Shown here in pieces: positions 1 to 9,880 of a stretch of DNA of 64,000 bases. The DNA is taken from positions 43,261,287 to 43,325,286 of the forward strand of contig NC_091121.1 of NCBI RefSeq assembly GCF_040183065.1, written 5' to 3'. Origin of the DNA: Periplaneta americana. Taxonomy: Eukaryota > Arthropoda > Insecta > Blattodea > Blattidae. The first letter of the stretch is position 1; every line of letters starts with the position of its first letter. The notes under the pieces were generated by a model. The model made no database searches. It saw only the letters and a program-made list of their open reading frames with translations, and was not told the origin of the DNA. A program made the translations under genes and the position numbers.

Positions 1-394
1 ATTTGTGCCATCTTATAATCTAATAAGTTTTCTCACTTCCGGTCCAAATTCAAATTTTGTTTCGGTCATCCAGACTGTGACATTCTTTGGACTTAGTTTT
101 TCCATTTCTATCTATATTTGCTAAGAAAATTTAAAGAATGAACATAATTAACTAAAAATAATTCAAATACGGTACATAGTTTTCCTTTAAGATTTCAGGG
201 ATGGTGCAGCCCTTATGGGCAAGCCAACCCTGATTACAGTCATCACATCATAACTTCACCACAAATATTAGTTCAGGGCTTTATTTATAAATCTTGTCTG
301 CTCACGCAATGTTTTACATCTCAGCTACTGAAAGTACAGACTTCCTAAAACTTATATAAGATCTTACCTTATAGAAGATGCTGGAAATTTTCTC
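1..394. other. Dscam intron, no gene seen
   Basis: AT-rich DNA with no convincing exon or element. It lies upstream of the first recognisable Dscam exon at 4384, so it is presumably part of a Dscam intron that continues outside the window. Confidence 0.5.
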
Positions 395-1320
395 CCTCAT
401 CTACAGACGTTGTAATGAGAAAATACATTCTGATTAACACGATTAAGTTTGGCCACTATAATGTTTTTGATTTCATTGATGTTTTCCTTTAGTTCTTCCA
501 ATGTGTGAGGATTTGTTTTGTAAACTTTGTCCATCAGGCTATCCCACAAGTAAAAACCACATGATGTTAAATCTGGTGAGCAAGAGGACCATACACAAGC
601 ATTAATCACTCCATCTTGAAATACTTCCGTAATTTTCTCCAAGGACTCTTCTGCTGTATGAGCAGTGGCTGGATCTTGTTGAAACCAGCCTTATGACTTC
701 TCTTCTTTCTGAAATTATTTTTTTTTTAACTAATAGAGGGTACTTGACTGTTTATTGACCCATATGAAGCGAGTTGTGTAGACTAATTTACCGACAGAAT
801 TGTGCCCATGGTGCACCATAGGAGGCTGGTCTGCACTACACCTGTGATATGAGATGATGATGGAGAATTGTTGGGATGCCACAGGGAAATCGGAGCTCCT
901 GGAGAAAACCCCTGTGTTACCTGGATCACTGGCTTTCCTAACACAAGTTATAAATCGGGGATCAAACCCAGGTTCACAGGATTATAAGTCCAGCCCTTAG
1001 CCACTAGACCACTCTGTGGCAGATATGAAATTCCTTCAAATGATGAAAGAACGGGATCAAAATGTTATTTCGTCACCTCTCTGCATTTACAGTCTACTCA
1101 TAAAAAGTCGAACAATTATTCTTCTTGCTATAGCATCACACCAAACTCCAACTTTCCTATCATAATGAGAGATTTCATGAACACCATGTGGATTTTCAGA
1201 ACACCAATATCGAGTGTTCACACAACCATTTAGGAGGGACCATGACTCGTCTGAAAAGAACAAAATCTGTGGGTCGATTAAATCTTCATTCACTGATGCA
1301 AAAAACCACTCATAATAACA
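395..1320 (-). mobile_element. mariner-type transposase relic, split by a SINE
   Basis: Minus-strand translation gives the middle and end of a DDE transposase of the Tc1/mariner superfamily. 1293-1087 reads through LFFSDESWSLLNG, the block with the first catalytic D. About 690-397 reads through the GWFQQDPATAH-like block with the second D (frame broken), SPDLTSCGFYLW, and a KVYKTNPHTLEELKENI-type C-terminus. The coding region is interrupted by a SINE at 717-1025 and has frame breaks, so it is a pseudogene. The N-terminal DNA-binding part and the terminal repeats were not recognised. It lies in a Dscam intron on the opposite strand. Confidence 0.75.
717..1025 (-). mobile_element. tRNA-headed SINE (family E) with target-site duplication
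   Basis: About 310 bp flanked by the direct repeat tgaaatt (710-716 and 1026-1032), interrupting the transposase relic. Read on the minus strand it opens with a tRNA-like head: a B-box-like motif lies near 960-975 and a tRNA 5' half near 1000-1020. A diverged second copy lies at about 47484-47800 in the same orientation. Confidence 0.75.
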
Positions 1321-1393
1321 TACTCATGCTGCTGGATTGCCTGGTTGTGAACTGGTAAGTTTTTAATTTTAATAATTTTGTTGTTTTATGTGA

Positions 1394-1585
1394 GTGTTAG
1401 TTGGGAGACCTTTGGGGAGGCCGAGACGTAGATGGGAGGATAATATTAAAATGGATTTGAGGGAGGTGCGATATGATGATAGAGACTGGATTAATTTTGC
1501 ACAGGATAGGGATCGATGGCAGGCTTATGTGAGGGCGGCAATGAACCTGCTGGTTCCTTAAAAGCCATTTGTAAGTAATTAAGTT
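1394..1585 (+). mobile_element. 3' end of non-LTR retrotransposon X
   Basis: Plus-strand translation reads LGRPRRRWEDNIKMDLRE, then an RDWINFAQDRDRWQAYVRAA-like C-terminus and a stop. This is the same C-terminal tail as the longer minus-strand copy at 28165-28803. Only the last 60 or so codons and a short 3' tail remain. Confidence 0.8.
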
Positions 1586-1682
1586 GTCCATTTTGAATCT
1601 TGCGTACACCACTTTTAACACTTGAATCTAATTAATTGATGAACTAGTGGACTTACTCGTGTTAAATATGTATTATTTGTCC

Positions 1683-1725
1683 GGCTTACAGCTATTTCAG
1701 TGCTTCACGCACTATCATCAGAGCC
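1683..1725 (-). ncRNA. hammerhead ribozyme motif, Penelope copy A
   Basis: Read on the minus strand: GGCU (stem I), CUGAUGA, stem II GUGC/GCAC with loop gugaa, GAAA, a short self-complementary stem III that here carries one change (UAGCUG), then UA as cleavage site and AGCC closing stem I. All catalytic-core blocks are present. One extra nucleotide sits between CUGAUGA and stem II. Hammerhead motifs in Penelope-like elements are established. Activity of this copy is inference and the stem III change may weaken it. Confidence 0.75.
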
Positions 1726-1740
1726 TACTAGATCGCGGCG

Positions 1741-2844
1741 TCATCTCGAACTTCTCTGCCTGTTAGGAGGGTGTGTTTTATTGTTGGAAGGTGTTGAAGT
1801 GTGGAGTCGCATAGTGTGTGTACTGAAATTGATCTGTGTGTTGAGGATTTGATCGGGGTGTGTTTTAGTGCGTTTGTATATTTCGTATTGTTCTAGTGTG
1901 TTGAGTTTTTGGTTCTTGGGTTGTGTGTGTAGGATTTCCATGTCCGTATTTATGTTATTGTATGTATGGTTAGGATTGGTTATGTGATCGGTGTATGTAG
2001 ATGTATTGTGTCCTCTGGTTATAGCTTTAATGTGTTCTTTGTAGCGTGTTTGGAATGATCTGCCTGTCTGTCCTATGTAGAACTTGTCGCAACTATTACA
2101 TGTGAGTTTGTATACACCTGTGTGGTCGTATTTATTTGTTTTTGTTTTTTGTGTTTTGAGATGTCTTTGTAGTGTGTTTTCTGTTCTGTATGTTATGTTG
2201 TATTTCTGTTTTCTGAATGAAGATGCGATCTTATGTGTGCTTTTGTTTTCATATGTTAGTGTGATGTATTTCTTGTGTTTTTGTGTTTGTGTTGTGTTTT
2301 GTGTATTTTTGTGTTTGTTAAGTTTTTGTTTTGTCTTCCTTATGATGATGTCTATTATGTTTGGATTGTATCCGTTTTCTTGTGCTATGTATTTGATTGT
2401 GTTCACTTCTTCATTGTAGTGTTGTTGGTTCATGGGTATGTTGAGTAATCTGTGTACCATTGTCCTGAATGCAGCATGTTTGTGTTGTATGGGGTGGTTA
2501 GATGTGTTGCGTATGTGTGTGGTGGTGGTAGTGGTTGGTTTTCTGTATATTTTGAAGGTGTGTTTGTTGTCGATTTTTGTTATGGTGATATCTAGGAAAT
2601 TTATGGAGTTGTTGTTTTCATGTTCTAGTGTGTATTGAAGTTTTGGGTGTAATTTGTTTATGTATTGGTGTAGTTTGTGTATTTGTCTTTTGTTTCCTTT
2701 GTATAGTATGAGTTTATCGTCTACATATCTGTGCCAGTATATTATGTTGTCTGCATACTTGTTGTGTTCATTGTTGAGTATGTATGTTTGTTCTATGTTG
2801 TGTAAGAATATCTCTGCCAGTATGCTGGATATGGGTGATCCCAT
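1741..2844 (-). CDS. Penelope-like RT/GIY-YIG polyprotein (5'-truncated)
   Basis: An uninterrupted 367-codon frame starting at MGSPISSILAEIFL, an RT block, so this is not a natural start. Residues about 38-44 hold YVDD (RT catalytic aspartates) and about 83-87 NFLDI, the thumb-side motif typical of Penelope RT. At about residues 244-265 lies GVYKLTCNSCDKFYIGQTGR, a GIY-YIG endonuclease core, followed by the conserved R in QTRYKEH. LEQYE nearby supplies a plausible catalytic E. The RT N-terminus (fingers and part of the palm) is missing, so the product cannot be functional alone. The open frame despite truncation points to youth. Confidence 0.9.
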   Translation of the reverse strand: MGSPISSILAEIFLHNIEQTYILNNEHNKYADNIIYWHRYVDDKLILYKGNKRQIHKLHQYINKLHPKLQYTLEHENNNSINFLDITITKIDNKHTFKIYRKPTTTTTTHIRNTSNHPIQHKHAAFRTMVHRLLNIPMNQQHYNEEVNTIKYIAQENGYNPNIIDIIIRKTKQKLNKHKNTQNTTQTQKHKKYITLTYENKSTHKIASSFRKQKYNITYRTENTLQRHLKTQKTKTNKYDHTGVYKLTCNSCDKFYIGQTGRSFQTRYKEHIKAITRGHNTSTYTDHITNPNHTYNNINTDMEILHTQPKNQKLNTLEQYEIYKRTKTHPDQILNTQINFSTHTMRLHTSTPSNNKTHPPNRQRSSR

Positions 2845-2850
2845 ACTATA

Positions 2851-3825
2851 CTCATACTATACAAAGGAAACAAAAGACAAATACACAAACTACACCAATA
2901 CATAAACAAATTACACCCAAAACTTCAATACACACTAGAACATGAAAACAACAACTCCATAAATTTCCTAGATATCACCATAACAAAAATCGACAACAAA
3001 CACACCTTCAAAATATACAGAAAACCAACCACCACCACCACCACACACATACGCAACACATCTAACCACCCCATACAACACAAACATGCTGCATTCAGGA
3101 CAATGGTACACAGATTACTCAACATACCCATGAACCAACAACACTACAATGAAGAAGTGAACACAATCAAATACATAGCACAAGAAAACGGATACAATCC
3201 AAACATAATAGACATCATCATAAGGAAGACAAAACAAAAACTTAACAAACACAAAAATACACAAAACACAACACAAACACAAGAACACAAGAAATACATC
3301 ACACTAACATATGAAAACAAAAGCACACATAAGATCGCATCTTCATTCAGAAAACAGAAATACAACATAACATACAGAACAGAAAACACACTACAAATAT
3401 ATCTCAACACACAAACAACACAAACAAATAAATACGACCACACAGGTGTATACAAACTCACATGTAATAGTTGCGACAAGTTCTACATAGGACATACAGG
3501 CAGATCATTCCAAACACGCTACAAAGAACACATTAAAGCTATAACCAGAGGACACAATACATCTACATACGCCGATCACATAACCAATACTAACCATACA
3601 TACAATAACATAAATACAGACATGGAAATCCTACACACACAACCCAAGAACCAAAAACTCAACACACTAGAACAATACGAAATATACAAACACACTAAAA
3701 CACACCCCGATCAAATCCTCAAACACACAGATCAATTTCAGTACACACACACTATTCGACCCCACACTTCAACACCTTCCAACAATAAAACACACCCTCC
3801 TAACAGGCAGAGAAGTTCGAGATGA
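2851..3825 (+). CDS. Penelope-like RT thumb/GIY-YIG fragment
   Basis: Open frame of about 324 codons with no natural start, reading LILYKGNKRQIHKLHQ onward and sharing the rest of copy A's protein: NFLDI, the linker rich in K, N and T, and GVYKLTCNSCDKFYIGHTGR (Q to H compared with copy A). The stop TGA is at 3823-3825. The RT catalytic YVDD is absent, so this is a truncated retroelement gene. It is in the same orientation as Dscam. Confidence 0.85.
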   Translation, partial: LILYKGNKRQIHKLHQYINKLHPKLQYTLEHENNNSINFLDITITKIDNKHTFKIYRKPTTTTTTHIRNTSNHPIQHKHAAFRTMVHRLLNIPMNQQHYNEEVNTIKYIAQENGYNPNIIDIIIRKTKQKLNKHKNTQNTTQTQEHKKYITLTYENKSTHKIASSFRKQKYNITYRTENTLQIYLNTQTTQTNKYDHTGVYKLTCNSCDKFYIGHTGRSFQTRYKEHIKAITRGHNTSTYADHITNTNHTYNNINTDMEILHTQPKNQKLNTLEQYEIYKHTKTHPDQILKHTDQFQYTHTIRPHTSTPSNNKTHPPNRQRSSR

Positions 3826-3840
3826 TGCCGCGATCTAGTA

Positions 3841-3883
3841 GGCTCTGATGATGGTGCGTGAAGCACTGAAACAGCTGTAAGCC
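3841..3883 (+). ncRNA. hammerhead ribozyme motif, Penelope copy B
   Basis: GGCU (3841-3844), CUGAUGA (3845-3851), stem II GUGC/GCAC (3854-3857 and 3863-3866) around loop gugaa, GAAA (3868-3871), palindromic stem III CAGCUG, U16.1-A17 (3878-3879) as expected cleavage site, and AGCC (3880-3883) pairing with GGCU. Every core position fits the hammerhead consensus except one extra U (3852) before stem II. A stem III this short is expected to work best as a dimer through the CAGCUG palindrome. It lies in sense orientation within a Dscam intron. Confidence 0.8.
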
Positions 3884-4383
3884 GGACAAGCTAATTTAGG
3901 AAGTGATGTTGGCGTACATCCAGTATTTGCGCCAATTTCGTCTGGTTTTTCCTCTGTTAAAACTGTACGTTTTCACTTGTCCCTTTTTTTTGTGCTGAAC
4001 CAATATATTTACATTTATGCACGATATTGTGAATTGCAGTTCTGGAAGGAGGCAATTGATCATAAAATATCTGAATAAATTTCACACACACACATCGATC
4101 TGATTAATATTTAAAAAAACGTATACACAATAAATGTGTTACTCAGCTGTCTAACCATCTTCGTGAATGAATGTATACTGCTGTAAGACAGTCAGGGAAC
4201 ATGTTCATACATGAAATTGTCGGGCAACAAGGAAGGAAGCAGAGTTGAAGCATGAAAGTGGCATGAGCAGTAGCCAAGGTATAAAATGCTGCATGAGCAA
4301 ACAAGATTTATAAATAAAGCCCTATAGTTGCTATATGGTTGCTGTTTATATGTGATGAAGTGAAAGTGTAGCAACTATTGCAG

Positions 4384-4540
4384 GAAGGAACTCACAAACG
4401 GATCCTGAGCCCCCAGAGTGAAGTTCACGAGACAGTTCGACTCCAGGAGGGTGCCACCTACCAGTTTTGGGTAACAGCATCCACCAAAGTAGGAGAAGGA
4501 GAAAGCACGCGTGTTGTTACGATTACCCCTTCCAACAAGG
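4384..4540 (+). CDS. Dscam: Dscam exon, C-terminal half of FN3-4
   Basis: Acceptor cag at 4381-4383, donor GTAAGT at 4541; enters in phase 0 and leaves in phase 1. It reads EGTHKRILSPQ, then LQEGATYQFWVTASTKVGEG and STRVVTITPSNK. The Y-x-F-x-V-x-A-x-T-x-x-G-x-G pattern is the F-G strand region of a fibronectin type III domain. The next exon starts Ig10, so this is FN3-4. The exon with the first half of the domain was not found in the window. Confidence 0.88.
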
Positions 4541-4582
4541 GTAAGTGAGAGCTGGATATCAGGTTGAGCCCTCCACAATGTG

Positions 4583-4583
<1 letters not shown>

Positions 4584-4638
<55 letters not shown>
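4584..4638. repeat. (TA)n microsatellite
   Basis: About 27 TA dinucleotides, 45 bp after the FN3-4 exon donor. Confidence 0.95.
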
Positions 4639-4641
<3 letters not shown>

Positions 4642-4920
4642 GGTGAACTGTAAGTAACGTCATTAATTTCAGGGCGTTATTCTTTGACATTGGAATCATA
4701 AATTTGAGGAAATTTTTACAAAATGATAGTTTATGAATGGAAAAAATATGAATTTGTACGTTTTGAGATCTGTAGAATCCAAAAATAGAAAAATGAGCAC
4801 ATTGTGTAATTTAAAAACACAGATTCCATGGCAAATTCTGTATGAATGAAAAAAACAGCTTTGAAAACATGTTCAAAATATTCCTTTTTTCACCCACTAT
4901 AACTTCTGTGTATACATGTA

Positions 4921-5527
4921 CTGTGTGTTCAGTTCGAAGTGTGTCATGGCTCGCTGTATGCCGTCATGTGGCTAGTCGATGAGCCTAGAGAATTCAATCT
5001 TCCTACACTTCCGCAGAGGTGTATTACCTATGTGCCAGAGACGTTGCCTAGAAAGTACGGCGTTCATTCTAAAGAGTACTACTGATACGTACGGTAACCC
5101 CGGTAGTGGCAGGAATGTGAACTGTTTCGAAACATGTACTGAGGTGAGTTTTTTTCTTACTGTCGAGATATGGGGAGAGGGTTAAGACGATTACTTACGT
5201 ATTTGTTGACATTTACTTCGACTGTCAACATGGACACGGAGCATTTGATTTGTGTTGTGGAATGATGCCGTACGCAACTGATGATAACAAATACCCTGTG
5301 GACGACTTGCCCTTGCAAAACACAGTTCGAAAGAGGTTATGGTAGCACACAGACCGTACAGACCGCCATCTGTTGCTACGATGTTCAAGTTATACCGTAC
5401 ACGTTCTCAAGTTCAGATTGAACGCCTTGAATAATAGGCAACTTCTCTGACATAAAAGCTGAAACTCACTTCAAATCGCTGACTCATCAACAGTGACGTC
5501 ATGACACACTTTGAAATGAACACCCAG
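4921..5527. mobile_element. non-autonomous DNA element, 28-bp TIRs, TA-flanked
   Basis: The left end starts CTGTGTGTTCAGTTCGAAG and continues to GTGTCATG. The right end, reverse complemented, starts CTGGGTGTTCATTTCAAAG and continues the same way, matching at about 25 of 28 positions. Both ends abut TA dinucleotides (4919-4920 and 5528-5529). The 607-bp interior has no transposase frame. TA duplication suggests a Tc1/mariner-type mobiliser, by inference. Confidence 0.65.
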
Positions 5528-5733
5528 TAGTTTCATCATAAAATTGAAAATATGAAAGCTGTAAGCATGTTCTATACTTTTTATTCACTTTGTATAATAC
5601 ATTAGTATGAAATGTAAAGAAAGTGAATCAGTTTTCATTTGAGATATGATTTATGTTTCTTAAATGTGAAATATAAAGACAGATGGCAGTCATTAAGGTC
5701 CAACAATAAATAATTATACTGTTCTTATTGCAG

Positions 5734-5882
5734 TACCTGCAAGAATTGTCTCATTCAGCAGAGAAATTATCACACCATGGAAAAAGGACATAACACTCCC
5801 TTGCAGGAAAGTGGGTACACCAGCACCCCAAGCAATATGGCGCCTTCAAGACAGAATATTGGAAACCAATGGAAGGAAGCAG
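5734..5882 (+). CDS. Dscam: Dscam exon, N-terminal half of Ig10
   Basis: Acceptor cag at 5731-5733, donor GTATGA at 5883; phase 1 in, phase 0 out. It reads VPARIVSFSREIITPWKKDI, then TLPCRKVGTPAPQAIWRLQ and DRILETNGRKQ. The C in TLPC is the B-strand cysteine and the W in AIWRL the core tryptophan of an I-set Ig domain. This is the Ig10 module set between FN3-4 and FN3-5 in Dscam. Confidence 0.92.
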
Positions 5883-6821
5883 GTATGAATGACTTGTTTC
5901 TTATTCTGATCTAGTACATACTGTATTCGAGGATGAAATTCTCTCATACTTTATTTGTATTTAATTTTCTATGCAATGTTGGGAATATGTCACGGATGAC
6001 AGATGTCATATTAAACAATTCTTGTAACACAGATTAGTGCTTATTATCATCAGTTTTAAATTTCAATTTTTTTCTTCTTTTATATATATACTAAAATAGA
6101 CCTAAAAATACACTAAGAGATACCTGTTTGGTCTAATTTTTCTTCCATAAGAACTCTGCATTTGATAACATGTTTTTTTACCGTTAAGAGAATCTGTTTG
6201 TTGTAATTTTGTAACAAGTTGACGAACAATTTCCTTATATGAAACAGGATTGCCAGGATATTTTCTTGCGAATCACCTTACCACTGTTCCGCACTAGTTT
6301 TTTAATATACACAAATTTATCATACATAAAAACTCTCTGTTTTAAAGTACCTGCACAACTAACAAGGAAAATGTTAACTTACCGTACGCACAATGACAGT
6401 TTTAACACAGAACTGAGCAATACATCAACTCACTAACATTTTTAACCAAACTCACAATGATAACAATTTTAAAATATAACTGACACGTGAATTCACAATA
6501 AATTCTAAACTAAATGCACATTGATAACAATTTAACATAAACCTGAGTAACACATCAACTCACTAACAAACTCTAAACCAAACTGATTGGCGTGACGTGA
6601 CTTAGAGCCCTTTGGTGTCTATTTCACTCCATGATTACAGTAAGGAGCGTGTTCTGATGGCACTGAATGCTGTGCTAACCACTTTGTGTGTACAATAAAA
6701 CAATTAACAAAATACGAAACAAAATAATATACAAAATCAGTAATTAGTGACATTATTATATCAAAAGTCTAAATTTTTTTCAATTGTTTATTATGAAAAC
6801 TATTTAATATCCATTTTTCAG
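5883..6821. other. Dscam intron, no further feature
   Basis: AT-rich intron separating the two Ig10 exons. It contains short direct repeats of a motif like aacacatcaactcactaac (about 6380-6570), but no recognisable element or coding sequence. Confidence 0.6.
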
Positions 6822-6942
6822 ATAAATAAGGATGGTTCGTTCCTTATAAAGGACATACAACATAGCGACGAAGGCAACTACTCCTGTTCTGTCGAAAACA
6901 TTCATGGCAAGGATGAAATAGTATACAGCATTAAAGTAAGAG
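6822..6942 (+). CDS. Dscam: Dscam exon, C-terminal half of Ig10
   Basis: Acceptor ttttcag ends at 6821, donor GTACGT at 6943; phase 0 in, phase 1 out. It reads INKDGSFLIKDIQHSDEGNY, then SCSVENIHGKDEIVYSIKVR. The D-x-G-x-Y-x-C signature (DEGNYSC) supplies the F-strand cysteine partner of the cysteine in the preceding exon. Confidence 0.93.
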
Positions 6943-7025
6943 GTACGTCCCAACTGTGTAGTCTAAGAATGATCGAATCTAATACCTGGACATGAGTATG
7001 GTTGTGACTAAACACTTCATTTCAG

Positions 7026-7124
7026 TGCCTCCAGATGCTCCAACATTATCGGTTGTGGCTTCATATGTGGACAGCTTGCAGCTTCAGTGGACTGACAATC
7101 ATGATGGTGGAAGTCCAATTCTAG
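7026..7124 (+). CDS. Dscam: Dscam exon, N-terminal half of FN3-5
   Basis: Acceptor tttcag ends at 7025, donor GTATGT at 7125; phase 1 in and out. It reads VPPDAPTLSVVASYVDSLQL, then QWTDNHDGGSPILG. The PP-x-x-P start and conserved W of an FN3 domain are present, with the D-G-G-x-P-I-x-G turn. Only 83 nt separate it from the Ig10 exon. Confidence 0.93.
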   Translation, partial: CLQMLQHYRLWLHMWTACSFSGLTIMMVEVQF

Positions 7125-7270
7125 GTATGTCTTAAGATCACCTTTAAATCATTGCAATGAATGTATGTTTGATTTTAGTATTTAAATGTACTGCATTTAC
7201 TCGAATATAAGACACAGAAGATCTGTTGTAATTTTCAAGAACCAAAAATAAAAATTATATTTTGCATTAT

Positions 7271-8455
7271 ATATTGGGGTTTATGGTCATGGTCTGAGGA
7301 CAAGTTTCATTATTAATTATATATAAAATTTATTTGTCATGGTCATGGTCTGAGGAAAAGTTTCATTATTAATTGTATATAAAATTTATTTGTCATGGTC
7401 ATGGTCTGAGGAAAGGTTTCATTATTAATTAATAATTATATATAAAATTTATTTGTCATGGTCATGGTCTGAGGAAAAGTTTTATTATTAATTATATATA
7501 AAATTTATTTGTCATGGTCATGGTTTGAGGAAAGTTTTCATTATTAATTAATAATTATATATAAAATTTATTTGTCATGGTCATGGTCTGAGGAAAGGTT
7601 TCATTATTAATTAATAATTATATATAAAATTTATTTGTCATGGTCATGGTCTGAGGAAAAGTTTCATTATTAATTATATATAAAATTTATTTGTCATGGT
7701 CATGGTTTGAGGAAAGGTTTCATTATTAATTAATAATTATATATAAAATTTATTTGTCATGGTCATGGTCTGAGGAAAGGTTTCATTATTAATTAATAAT
7801 TATATATAAAATTTATTTGTCATGGTCATGGTTTGAGGAAAGGTTTCATTATTAATTAATAATTTTGTCATGGTCATGGTCTGAGGAAAAGTTTCATTAT
7901 TAATTATATATAAAATTTATTTGTCATGGTCATGGTTTGAGGAAAGGTTTCATTATTAATTAATAATTATATATAAAATTTATTTGTCGTGGTCATGGTC
8001 TGAGGAAAAGTTTCATTATTAATTATGTATAAAATTTATTTGTCATGGTCATGGTTTGAGGAAAGGTTTCATTATTAATTAATAATTATATATAAAATTT
8101 ATTTGTCATGGTCATGGTCTGAGGAAAAGTTTCATTATTAATTATATATAAAATTTATTTGTCATGGTCATGGTTTGAGGAAAAGTTTCATTATTAATTA
8201 ATAATTATATATAAAATTTATTTGTCATGGTCATGGTCTGAGGAAAAGTGAGGAAAAGTTTCATTATTAATTATATATAAAATATATTTTTCATGGTCAT
8301 GGTCTGAGGAAAGGTTTCATTATTAATTAATAATTATATATAAAATTTATTTGTCATGGTCATGGTCTGAGGAAAAGTGAGGAAAAGTTTCATTATTAAT
8401 TATATATATAATTTATTTTTCATGGTCATGGTCTGAGGAAAAGTTTCATGATTAA
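7271..8455. repeat. minisatellite, about 20 units of 55-63 bp
   Basis: Tandem array built on tcatggtcatggtctgagg, followed by tttcattattaatta and tatataaaatttatttg. A longer unit (about 63 bp, with an extra taataat segment) and a shorter one (about 55 bp) recur in partly alternating order. The array lies in the intron that splits FN3-5. Units are very similar, so recent amplification is likely. Confidence 0.95.
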
Positions 8456-8609
8456 TCAGATAAGTTTAGAAACTGACAAATAAATTATACATACATAATT
8501 AATCACAGAGCTTATCTGATGTTTCCAATATGAATTGTAAAGTTTCATTAAACCTGACTCTCAATTCAGTGACATTTATGGTACAAGCAACCGTAATTTG
8601 AGTGTTTTC

Positions 8610-8830
8610 GCCACATCTGTGACTCAAACCCTAATGCTCTGGTCTTTCATGCAAGTGGTCCAGGTTCCATACCAGTCAGGTCGTGATGAAATTTGTGGTG
8701 GATAAAGCAAACATTGCGAAGTTTCCTCTCAGGGTATTCCCGTTTCCCTCTTTCATTCCACCTTCCTTCATTTCATTTATTTCCAGCAATAGTTAAAAAT
8801 AGGTTGGTGTGAAGTCTTGGTGGTTCTGAT
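8610..8830 (+). mobile_element. decayed tRNA-headed SINE (family D)
   Basis: A degraded B-box-like stretch (aggttccataccagtcagg) is followed by tttgtggtggataaagcaaa. The second motif matches the better preserved copy at 24540-24730. Limits are approximate. Confidence 0.5.
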
Positions 8831-9880
8831 ACTGATATAGAAGAACTTGGGTTCCCTGGCTCTGGAGATTATCAGGTACTCGCCTGGCACTGTCATGGGT
8901 GAGATAGGATGGCTCACCTGTTAGCATGGAATTCATGCATTCCACTCGGACTTGGACAATTATTGCATACATATGAGTGCACGATGGACCAATGCACGCC
9001 TAAAGCTGGCGCCATATACTGGTCCTAATGCTGAATGTTGGACTATTTGTTGTAACTGGTCTGAGAGGCATCCATACATTTCAAGTACAGCTCATCAGAG
9101 AGCACTGTTGTCATATTGAGTTCATACAATCATATTGGTGTATGGCCTAATTACTACTGACAGTAGCGTTTGACTGTGGCTCATTGCCTTGTTACAGTAA
9201 GCATTTGAATTTCTGCCAAGTTTTGTTTCACCACAGATCCTGGAATGGGTGCCCATACTAATTGCGGGGAAAGACGTAAGTTACTATTCTATGTCAAAAC
9301 TAAAACAGAATGTGTTTTTGAGTATAGAAGTATTAAGATCATCTGTAATGTTACAGCTGTCAGAAGTGTCTCTGACAGGAATTTGAAAGAATACTTATTC
9401 CTTCCTTTGCTTTTGTTTAATAGAGTTCTTTGTTTGTGGAAAGAAAACAAAAAATTTCTTACAGGACATATTAAAGTTCGTCTTTATTAAGAATTCTGAT
9501 TTCACAAGTTCTGACCTCATCCGGTTTCTTTCATCAGTCCAGAGATTTTTCATTTACAAAAAGACTCGCCTGAAATTATCATTGCTTATTGGAAGAGCAT
9601 GCATGTGTTCAGTCACTTCCTTTAAGTTTTGCACACTACATATCTTCAAAATAGTGTAGTGTCCCAGTGTTCTTGTGGAGTTTGTACATCTTTCAGTCTC
9701 GGAATAAATATGAAATTTAATAATACAAAATTGCAGTGAACAAAATTCCGGACATTAAGCATCCAGAAAACAATTTAATTTCTGTCCTGCTTAGGGAATT
9801 TATTTTCTGACAATCCGAAAAAATTCCGAACGGTTGGCAATCCTAGCACGAAGTTCATCTTACACTTTTATTTTCATGGT
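8831..9880. other. Dscam intron, no gene seen
   Basis: Unique-looking intron sequence. An open stretch at 9245-9490 has no recognisable domain, codon pattern or splice context and is probably chance. Confidence 0.5.

Larger units (their letters stand above)
1625..2848 (-). mobile_element. Penelope-like element, 5'-truncated copy A
   Basis: This is the left arm of a head-to-head pair. On the minus strand it carries the last part of a reverse transcriptase, a GIY-YIG endonuclease and a 3' end with a hammerhead motif (1683-1725). The copy is cut at its 5' side exactly at the MGSP block of the RT. The inner junction with copy B is at about 2848-2851. Copies A and B differ by only a few percent, so the insertion looks recent. 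The 3' limit near 1625 is approximate: a tail motif (taacacgagtaag) is shared with the relic at 47.1 kb. Confidence 0.9.
2849..3895 (+). mobile_element. Penelope-like element, 5'-truncated copy B
   Basis: The right arm of the head-to-head pair. It is a plus-strand copy truncated a little further 3' than copy A, beginning at the LILYKGN codons just after YVDD. It ends with the same 3' end and hammerhead motif, near 3895. The two arms are inverted repeats of about 1 kb with almost no spacer, so a transcript through them could fold into a long hairpin. The junction shows short repeated motifs (tactata / catactata), suggesting microhomology joining. Confidence 0.9.

Noticed and set aside
2084..2905. 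Long plus-strand open frames with hydrophobic, C-rich translations
   Set aside because: They are antisense to the Penelope polyprotein and mirror identical frames on the minus strand over copy B, so they are shadows of the inverted repeat.
4641..4920. Possible element starting tacagggtgaactgtaagta
   Set aside because: The start resembles common insect repeats but I could not find a matching end or coding content, so no feature was called.
7271..8455. CRISPR-like regular repeats
   Set aside because: Units are continuous with no unique spacers and differ in length, in an animal intron. This is a minisatellite.
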